Source of the DNA: Actinomadura rifamycini DSM 43936
GTDB lineage: Bacteria > Actinomycetota > Actinomycetes > Streptosporangiales > Streptosporangiaceae
Assembly: GCF_000425065.1 (NCBI RefSeq)
Contig: NZ_AULB01000012.1
Location: 1-64,000, forward strand
DNA length: 64,000 nucleotides
Direction of reading: 5' to 3'
Positions 58,626-64,000 of this stretch are shown in pieces; the stretch's first letter is position 1, and the number at the start of each line of letters is the position of its first letter. Under the pieces are notes generated by a model. That model was not told the DNA's origin and did no database searches. It saw only the letters and a list, made by a program, of their open reading frames with translations. The position numbers and the translations under genes were made by a program.

Positions 58626-59825
58626 TCAGCCGATGCTGGCGGCGATCTGGTCCGCGACCTGCTTGGCGCGCTGCGGGTTCACCCGCACGGCGCCCTTCAT
58701 GTTCTTCGTGTAGACGTTCTGCACCTGGACGACCGTGCCCCGCCGCGGCGCGGCGATCATCTTGCCCTCGCCGATGTACAGCGCGATGTGCGAGATGTAG
58801 CCCGGGGCGGTCGGGTCGTTCGCCCAGATGAGCATGTCGCCCGGCTCGGCCTTCTCGTAGGGGACGACCCAGCCGGCGCGGGCCTGGTCGGCGGCGACGC
58901 GCGGCAGCGTGATGCCCGCGCGGGCGAACGCGTACTGCATCAGCCCGGAGCAGTCGTAGCCGCCCTCGGCCTCGGACTCGCCGCCCCACACGTACGGCCA
59001 GCCGCGCCGGCTCGCCGCCGCCTCGATGACCGTCCGCACCTGCCCGGCCGTCATCACCCGGCCGTTGGACTCCGGCACCGACCCGGCGGACGGCGTCTCC
59101 AGCTCGGGCGTGACCGGGACGGCCTTGGCGCCCTTCGGCAGCCCCTTCTTCAGCTTCTTGATGAACGCCTTCGGGTCGGCCTTCGGCACGCTGATCAGCA
59201 TCGCGTTGCCCGTCGGCACGCCGAGCCGCTCCGCGGCCTCGTGCGTGATGACCGCGTCGACGTCGGGGATGCCCATCGTCGCGTACGCGCCGACCCGCAT
59301 CGTCTGCTGCACCTTCGCGCCGCCGACCGGGACCCGGCTCCCGAGCCGCACCCCGCCGTCGTTGCCCATCGTGAACGAGATCGCGACGTCGCCGCCCGCG
59401 ATGTTGCGCCACAGGTCGTCCGACTTCGCCGTCGGCTCGGGCGTGTAGGCGCGGAACGTGGACGGGTTCACGCCGAGCACCCCGACGCGTTCGCCCGCGA
59501 CCACGCCCTGGACGGCGTCGACGACCTCGACGCCCTGCACGCCCTTGGCGGCGCGCACCTTCTGCACCAGCGCCGGCGCCAGCGTGGCCGGCGCCGCCAC
59601 CAGCACGTGCGGCTCGAGCCGCTTCCCGAGCGGCGCGACCGCCTCGGGGGACACGTCGTCGAAGCTGCCCGCGGCGGCGACGTAGTCCGCGCGGGCGGGC
59701 GCCGCGGGCGCCGGGCCGGCGGCGGGCCCGCCCCGCACCAGCAGCACCGTGACGTTCGCGCCCAGCGTCGCCGCGACCGAAACGCCGATGATCGTCGGTA
59801 GCACCCGGCGGTTCGGCTTTCGCAC
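58626..59825 (-). CDS. NlpC/P60 (C40) peptidase with possible MacB-like N-terminal domain
   Basis: 399 residues from GTG 59825, chosen because GAGGAG lies exactly seven bases upstream. One N-terminal membrane helix (LPTIIGVSVAATLGANVTVLLV). Residues ~45-260 are external; segments such as GVNPSTFRAYTPEP, GGDVAISFTMGNDGGVRLGSRV and VDAVITHEAAERLGV recall the periplasmic core domain of FtsX/MacB permeases. This comparison is by eye. Residues ~275-395 are NlpC/P60, with the nucleophile in GGYDCSGLMQYAF and His in ISHIALYIGEG. It should cleave stem peptides outside the membrane. It is monocistronic. Confidence 0.85.
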   Translation of the reverse strand: MRKPNRRVLPTIIGVSVAATLGANVTVLLVRGGPAAGPAPAAPARADYVAAAGSFDDVSPEAVAPLGKRLEPHVLVAAPATLAPALVQKVRAAKGVQGVEVVDAVQGVVAGERVGVLGVNPSTFRAYTPEPTAKSDDLWRNIAGGDVAISFTMGNDGGVRLGSRVPVGGAKVQQTMRVGAYATMGIPDVDAVITHEAAERLGVPTGNAMLISVPKADPKAFIKKLKKGLPKGAKAVPVTPELETPSAGSVPESNGRVMTAGQVRTVIEAAASRRGWPYVWGGESEAEGGYDCSGLMQYAFARAGITLPRVAADQARAGWVVPYEKAEPGDMLIWANDPTAPGYISHIALYIGEGKMIAAPRRGTVVQVQNVYTKNMKGAVRVNPQRAKQVADQIAASIG

Positions 59826-60040
59826 TGGCACGCTCCTCGTCGGTCGGGCTCCGGGCTCGGACCCGGACTGGGCCGTGCCCGCACGGGCGGAGGCCCGCAC
59901 GGCGTCCGCCGTCCGGATACCCGGCCCCGCGCCGAGCACCCTCGTCCGTCTTCCCCCATCGGGTAAGCCCCCGATAGTGCTACCAATAGGTAACACCACG
60001 GCAGCAGGAGATCAACGCCACATTCCCACAAAGTGGACGG

Positions 60041-62026
60041 TTACTTCAATTGGCCACGGAGTTCGCGTTTCAGGGCGTCTGTGGACGTTACGGGGAGGCG
60101 GCAGACGAACCCGCGGCACACGTACGCGGCCGGTGCGCCGTCGACCGGGAGGCGGCCCTCCAGCAGCGGCACCCCGTCCTGGCCCGGCTCCCCCACGCTC
60201 ACGACCGCGCCCGGCGCGACCGCCAGCAGCGCGGTGCGGTGCAGGGCGCGGGTGCGCGGGTCGTCCCGGCCGCCGATCACCGCGATCTCCACCGGGCCCG
60301 TGGCGAGGGCCTCGGCCACCGCCAGGCCCCAGCCCGCGAAGCGGGCGTGCCGCGCGGCGAGCGCCGCCGCCGGGGCCAGCGCCTGCTCCGCCGCCTCCCG
60401 GTGCCGGTCCGAGCCGGTCAGCGCGGCGAACGACAGCAGCGCGCCCGCCGCCGCGAACTGCCCGGACGGCGCCGCGTTGTCGGTCGGGTCCTGCGGGCGC
60501 CGGAACAGCCGCTCCGCATCGTCCGCGGTGTCGTAGAAGCCGCCCTCGCCGTCGGTGAACCGCTCCAGCACGGTGTGCAGCAGCTCCCCCGCCAGCCGCA
60601 TCCGGCCGGGGTCGCCGGTGACGGCGTGCAGCGCGAGGAGGCCCTCGGCGACGTCGGCGTAGTCCTCCAGGACGCCCGCGTTCGCGCCCGCCGCACCGTC
60701 CCGGGACGTCCGCGCGAGGCGCCCGTCGCGCTCGTGCACCGCGACGAGGAGCGCGGCGATCTCCTCGGCGGACCTGACCAGATCCGGCCGGTCGAACATC
60801 GCCCCGCACTCGGCGAGCGCCGCGACCGCGAGGCCGTTCCACGCCGCGACGACCTTGTCGTCGCGCGCCGGGGGGACCCGCCGCGAGCGCGCCTCCAGCA
60901 GCGCCGTCCGGACGCGCCCGTACCGCTCGGGGTCGTCGGGGTCGGCGAGGAGCTGCAGGACGGACGTGCCGTGCTCGAACGTCCCCGTCACCTCGAACAG
61001 GCCCTCGGCGTACGCGCCGTCGTCGTCGCCGAGGACCTCGCGGAGCTGCGCGGGCGTCCACACGTAGTACTTGCCCTCGACGCCCTCGCTGTCGGCGTCC
61101 AGCGCGGACGCGAGGCCGCCCTCGGGGGTCCGCAGGTCGCGCAGCATCCAGTCGCACGTCTCCAGCGCGATCCGCCGCGCGAACGACGACCCCGTCAGCC
61201 GCCACCAGTGCGCGTACACCCGGGCGAGGAGGGCGTTGTCGTACAGCATCTTCTCGAAGTGCGGGACGACCCACGCCGCGTCCACCGAGTACCGCGCGAA
61301 CCCGCCGCCGAGCTGGTCGTACATGCCGCCGCGGGCCATCGCCTCCAGGGTGTGCCCGGCCATCGCGAGGGCTTGCGCGTCGCCCGTCCGGGCGTGGTGG
61401 CGCAGCAGGAACTCCAGCGCCATCGACGGCGGGAACTTCGGCGCCCCGCCGAACCCGCCGCGGGCCGCGTCGTAGGACGACGCGAGCACCTGCACGGCGT
61501 GCGCGAGCCGCTCGCCGTCCGGGGCCTCGCCGCCGCCGAGCCCGGGACCGCCGGAGCTCAGCGCCTCCACGACCTTCTGCCCCTGCCCGGCGACCTCGTC
61601 GCGCTGCTCCGTCCACGCCTTGTGGACGGCCTGCAGCAGCGACCGGAACTGGGGGCGGGGGAAGTAGGTCCCGCAGTAGAACGGGTGGCCGTCCGGGGTC
61701 ATGAACACCGTCATCGGCCAGCCGCCCTGGCCGGTCATGGCCTGCGTGGCCTCCATGTAGACGGCGTCGACGTCGGGCCGTTCCTCGCGGTCCACCTTTA
61801 CGTTGACGAACAGCTCGTTCATCATCCGCGCCGTCTCTGCGTCCTCGAAGGACTGGTGGGCCATCACGTGGCACCAGTGGCACGCGGCGTAACCGACGGA
61901 GAGGAGAATCGGCACGTCGCGCTCTCGGGCCTCGGCGAAGGCGCCGTCGGACCACTCCCACCAGTCCACCGGGTTGTCGGCGTGCTGCAGCAGGTACGGG
62001 CTGGTCGCGTCCTTGAGCCGGTTCAT
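60041..62026 (-). CDS. YyaL-type thioredoxin-domain protein (DUF255)
   Basis: 661 residues. The N-terminal thioredoxin-like domain (1-170) contains Cys49 and Cys52 in ACHWCHVM and the characteristic ATSPYLLQHADNPVDW and GGWPMTVFMTPDG. The rest is an (alpha/alpha)6-barrel-like region resembling N-acylglucosamine epimerases, with EKMLYDNALLARVY. The family is widely conserved (human SPATA20, Bacillus YyaL) but its reaction is uncertain. ATG 62026 gives the usual N-terminus. It lies 31 bases downstream of the oxidoreductase gene, so the two may be co-transcribed and share redox chemistry (inference). Confidence 0.92.
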   Translation of the reverse strand: MNRLKDATSPYLLQHADNPVDWWEWSDGAFAEARERDVPILLSVGYAACHWCHVMAHQSFEDAETARMMNELFVNVKVDREERPDVDAVYMEATQAMTGQGGWPMTVFMTPDGHPFYCGTYFPRPQFRSLLQAVHKAWTEQRDEVAGQGQKVVEALSSGGPGLGGGEAPDGERLAHAVQVLASSYDAARGGFGGAPKFPPSMALEFLLRHHARTGDAQALAMAGHTLEAMARGGMYDQLGGGFARYSVDAAWVVPHFEKMLYDNALLARVYAHWWRLTGSSFARRIALETCDWMLRDLRTPEGGLASALDADSEGVEGKYYVWTPAQLREVLGDDDGAYAEGLFEVTGTFEHGTSVLQLLADPDDPERYGRVRTALLEARSRRVPPARDDKVVAAWNGLAVAALAECGAMFDRPDLVRSAEEIAALLVAVHERDGRLARTSRDGAAGANAGVLEDYADVAEGLLALHAVTGDPGRMRLAGELLHTVLERFTDGEGGFYDTADDAERLFRRPQDPTDNAAPSGQFAAAGALLSFAALTGSDRHREAAEQALAPAAALAARHARFAGWGLAVAEALATGPVEIAVIGGRDDPRTRALHRTALLAVAPGAVVSVGEPGQDGVPLLEGRLPVDGAPAAYVCRGFVCRLPVTSTDALKRELRGQLK

Positions 62027-62057
62027 GCCCCCGATCCTGCCCGATCCGGGCGCCGCC

Positions 62058-63428
62058 TCACCCTTCCCGGAGGGCCGCCACGGCGGACTCGATGGCGCGG
62101 TGGAAGGTCGGATAGGCGTAGATCATCTCCCGCAGGGCGGTGACCTTGGCCTCCGTGTGGACGGCGACGGCGAGGGCCCCGAGGATCTCCCCGCCGGCCG
62201 GGCCCGCGGCGGTGGCGCCGACGAGCACGCCCCACTCGGTGCTCTCCACCAGCTTGATGAAGCCGTCGTTGCCCGACTTGTGGATGAACCCCCGCGACGA
62301 GGCCGACAGCTCGACCGTCCCGGTGCGGACCGGCAGGTTCTGGTCCCGCGCCTGCGCCTCCGTCAGCCCCACCGCGCCGATCTCCGGCTCGGTGAACGTG
62401 ACCCGCGGCACCGCCCGGTACGACGCCGGGGAGCCCTCCTCGCCGAGGATGTCGCGCACCGCGATCGCCGCCTGGTACATCGACACGTGCGTGAACTGGC
62501 CCTTGCCGGTGATGTCGCCGACCGCCCACACCCCGTCGGCCGCCCGCATGTTGCCGTCCACCGGCACGGCGCGGGCGTCCTCGTCCAGGCCGACGTGCTC
62601 CAGGCCGAGCCCCCGCAGGTTCGGGCGCCGGCCGGTCGCGACGAGCAGCCGGTCCGCGACGATGGCCCCGCCGTCCGCGTGCAGGGTGAACTCGTGCCCG
62701 TCATAGGCGACGCGGTCGGTGCGCAGCCCGGTGCGGACGCCGATGCCCTCCCGCTCGAACACCCGCCGGACGAGCTCGCTCGACTCGGGCTCCTCGCGGG
62801 CCAGCAGCCGGTCCTCGGCCTGCACCACCGTCACCCGCGTCCCGAACCGGGAGAACGCCTGCGCCAGCTCCACCCCGACGACCCCGCCGCCGAGGACGAC
62901 CATCGACGCGGGCGCCTCCGTGGCCTGCACGGCCTCCCGGTTCGTCCAGTACGGGGTGCCGTCCAGCCCCTCGATCGACGGCGACGCGGGCGACGTGCCG
63001 GTGTTGAGCAGGATGCCGCGCCGCGCCCGGAACGTCCGCCCGTCGACCGCCACCTCCCGGGGCGCGGTGATCCGCCCGCGGCCCCGGACCAGCTCGACGC
63101 CCTTCCCGGTGAGCCGGTCGGCCGCGACCGTGTCGTCCCACGAGTCCGTCGCCTCGTCCCGGATCCTGGCCGCGACGGGCGTCCAGTCCGGCCGGACGGC
63201 CGCGTCGCCCGCCATCCCCGGGATCCGCTCGCCCTCCGCCACCAGGCCAGCGGCCCGCACCATCATCTTGGTCGGGATGCACGCGTAGTACGGGCATTCG
63301 CCGCCGACCAGCCGCGACTCCACCGCGACCACCGACAGGCCCGCCTCGGCGAGCCGCCCCGCCGCGTCCTCGCCGCCCGGCCCGAGCCCGATGACGACGA
63401 CGTCCACTTCCTCGGTCATGATCGCCAT
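62058..63428 (-). CDS. FAD-dependent pyridine nucleotide-disulfide oxidoreductase
   Basis: 456 residues from ATG 63428; an ATG three codons later (63419), with AGGA at better spacing, is equally likely. FAD-binding GLGPGGEDAA, the redox pair Cys45/Cys50 (GGECPYYACIPTK), NAD(P)-binding VVLGGGVVGVELAQ, and the GVWAVGDITGKGQFTH flavin motif are present. The C-terminal His-Glu motif of lipoamide dehydrogenase (HxHPTxxE) is altered to YAYPTFHRAIE, so its disulfide substrate chemistry probably differs; mercuric-reductase-like or other roles are possible. The stop is 31 bases before the YyaL gene. Confidence 0.88.
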   Translation of the reverse strand: MAIMTEEVDVVVIGLGPGGEDAAGRLAEAGLSVVAVESRLVGGECPYYACIPTKMMVRAAGLVAEGERIPGMAGDAAVRPDWTPVAARIRDEATDSWDDTVAADRLTGKGVELVRGRGRITAPREVAVDGRTFRARRGILLNTGTSPASPSIEGLDGTPYWTNREAVQATEAPASMVVLGGGVVGVELAQAFSRFGTRVTVVQAEDRLLAREEPESSELVRRVFEREGIGVRTGLRTDRVAYDGHEFTLHADGGAIVADRLLVATGRRPNLRGLGLEHVGLDEDARAVPVDGNMRAADGVWAVGDITGKGQFTHVSMYQAAIAVRDILGEEGSPASYRAVPRVTFTEPEIGAVGLTEAQARDQNLPVRTGTVELSASSRGFIHKSGNDGFIKLVESTEWGVLVGATAAGPAGGEILGALAVAVHTEAKVTALREMIYAYPTFHRAIESAVAALREG

Positions 63429-63456
63429 CCTGCCCCGGATCCGGGGGTGTCACCCG

Positions 63457-64000
63457 TCAGGTGCGGCGCCGCGGCATCGCGATCCGGTCGAGATCGCGCA
63501 CCAGCGCGATCTCCCCGTCGAACACGGCCGCCGCCTCGTCCCGGAACCGGTGCTCCTCGTCGGGCCGGTACCGCTCGGAGAAGTGCGTGAGCACCAGCAG
63601 GCGCACCCCCGCGTCCGCCGCGACCTTCCCGGCCTGCGCCGCCGTCAGGTGGCCGTATTCGGCCGCGAGCCCCGCGTCCGCGTCGAGGAACGTCGACTCG
63701 ATGACGAGCATGTCCGCGCCGTCGGCCAGTTCGCCGACCCCGTCGCACATCCGGGTGTCCATCACGAACGCGAACTTCTGCCCGCGGCGCCGCACGCTGC
63801 ACTCCTCGAGCGTCACCACGGACCCGTCGGCCCCGGTCACCCGCCCGTCCTCCTGCAACCGCCGCACGTCCGGGCCCCGGACGCCCCGCGCGGCCAGGCG
63901 CTCCGGGAGCATCGTCACCCCGTCGGGCTCCGCCAGCCGGTAGCCGTACGCCTCGACAGGGTGCGACAGCCGCCGCGCGACGAGCGTGAACGGCGCGTCC
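63457..64000 (-). CDS. rnz: Ribonuclease Z, N-terminal part beyond the window
   Basis: The frame is open to base 64000, so only the C-terminal ~181 residues are seen. They contain [16 protein letters not shown], the metallo-beta-lactamase features [23 protein letters not shown], a His in [14 protein letters not shown] and [10 protein letters not shown]. These match the second half of tRNase Z, which removes the 3' trailer of tRNA precursors. The first metal motif (HxHxDH) must lie upstream outside the window. The gene stops 28 bases after the oxidoreductase start region. Confidence 0.85.
   Translation of the reverse strand, partial: DAPFTLVARRLSHPVEAYGYRLAEPDGVTMLPERLAARGVRGPDVRRLQEDGRVTGADGSVVTLEECSVRRRGQKFAFVMDTRMCDGVGELADGADMLVIESTFLDADAGLAAEYGHLTAAQAGKVAADAGVRLLVLTHFSERYRPDEEHRFRDEAAAVFDGEIALVRDLDRIAMPRRRT

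Overview
The window is chromosomal DNA of a very GC-rich actinomycete. Evidence is strong G/C bias at third codon positions, frequent GTG and TTG starts, and ATGA-type gene overlaps. Gene content also fits: TypA, a PIN-PhoH protein, DUF4245, DUF1707, DUF6542, a lipid-droplet-associated protein, and MocR and NarL regulators. The overall flavour suggests Thermomonosporaceae (Actinomadura-like); that placement is inference. No rRNA, tRNA, CRISPR or phage genes were seen. Positions 1-1110 are an IS481-family element whose left terminus coincides with base 1, so the window probably begins at an assembly break in a repeat.

2.0-10.1 kb: one co-directional operon encoding a DUF4282 membrane protein, a Ser/Thr kinase with C-terminal membrane segments, an unrecognised coiled-coil protein, a Clp-type AAA+ ATPase with a degenerate N-terminal half, a NrdG-like radical-SAM protein, and a double zinc-ribbon/FHA protein. 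Nearly all junctions overlap. I cannot match the set to a named pathway, and it is the best candidate for an undescribed system. A hairpin separates it from convergent typA.

12.2-14.6 kb: a secreted NlpC/P60 hydrolase, a Nudix hydrolase and a Mut7-C protein. 14.6-26.5 kb: a minus-strand operon resembling the mating-pore genes of Tn916/pCW3-type conjugation systems. Its products are TcpC, a small membrane protein, TcpE fused to a MinD/ParA-like domain lacking both P-loop lysines, a possible 57-residue protein, a VirB4 ATPase, a VirB6/TrbL-like protein, a second VirB8-like protein, and a transglycosylase-NlpC/P60 hydrolase. No relaxase, coupling protein or integrase is present here.

26.8-38.3 kb: a conserved actinobacterial block (ychF, rmuC, DUF6542, ispH, lipid-droplet protein, xseA, xseB, DUF4245, glpX) interrupted by a marR-MFS pair and a TetR regulator. 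The order resembles, from memory, the M. tuberculosis Rv1086-Rv1112 region. The theme resumes with fumC, PhoH2 and the isoprenyl transferase at 47-52 kb. Between lie DUF1707, an ABC-2 exporter, an MFS transporter, a MocR regulator, and a class I fumarase followed by a Ser/Thr kinase and a class II fumarase.

52.5-64 kb: two unrecognised proteins, one with a palindrome abutting its start codon; a 5'-truncated FtsX-type permease; a NarL regulator facing an internally duplicated histidine kinase whose first half lacks key catalytic residues; a C40 peptidase with a possible MacB-like N-terminal domain; a YyaL-type thioredoxin-fold protein; a flavin disulfide oxidoreductase; and an RNase Z gene cut by the right edge. 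Cell-wall hydrolases recur (three NlpC/P60 proteins, one secreted transglycosylase), as do phospho-signalling modules.
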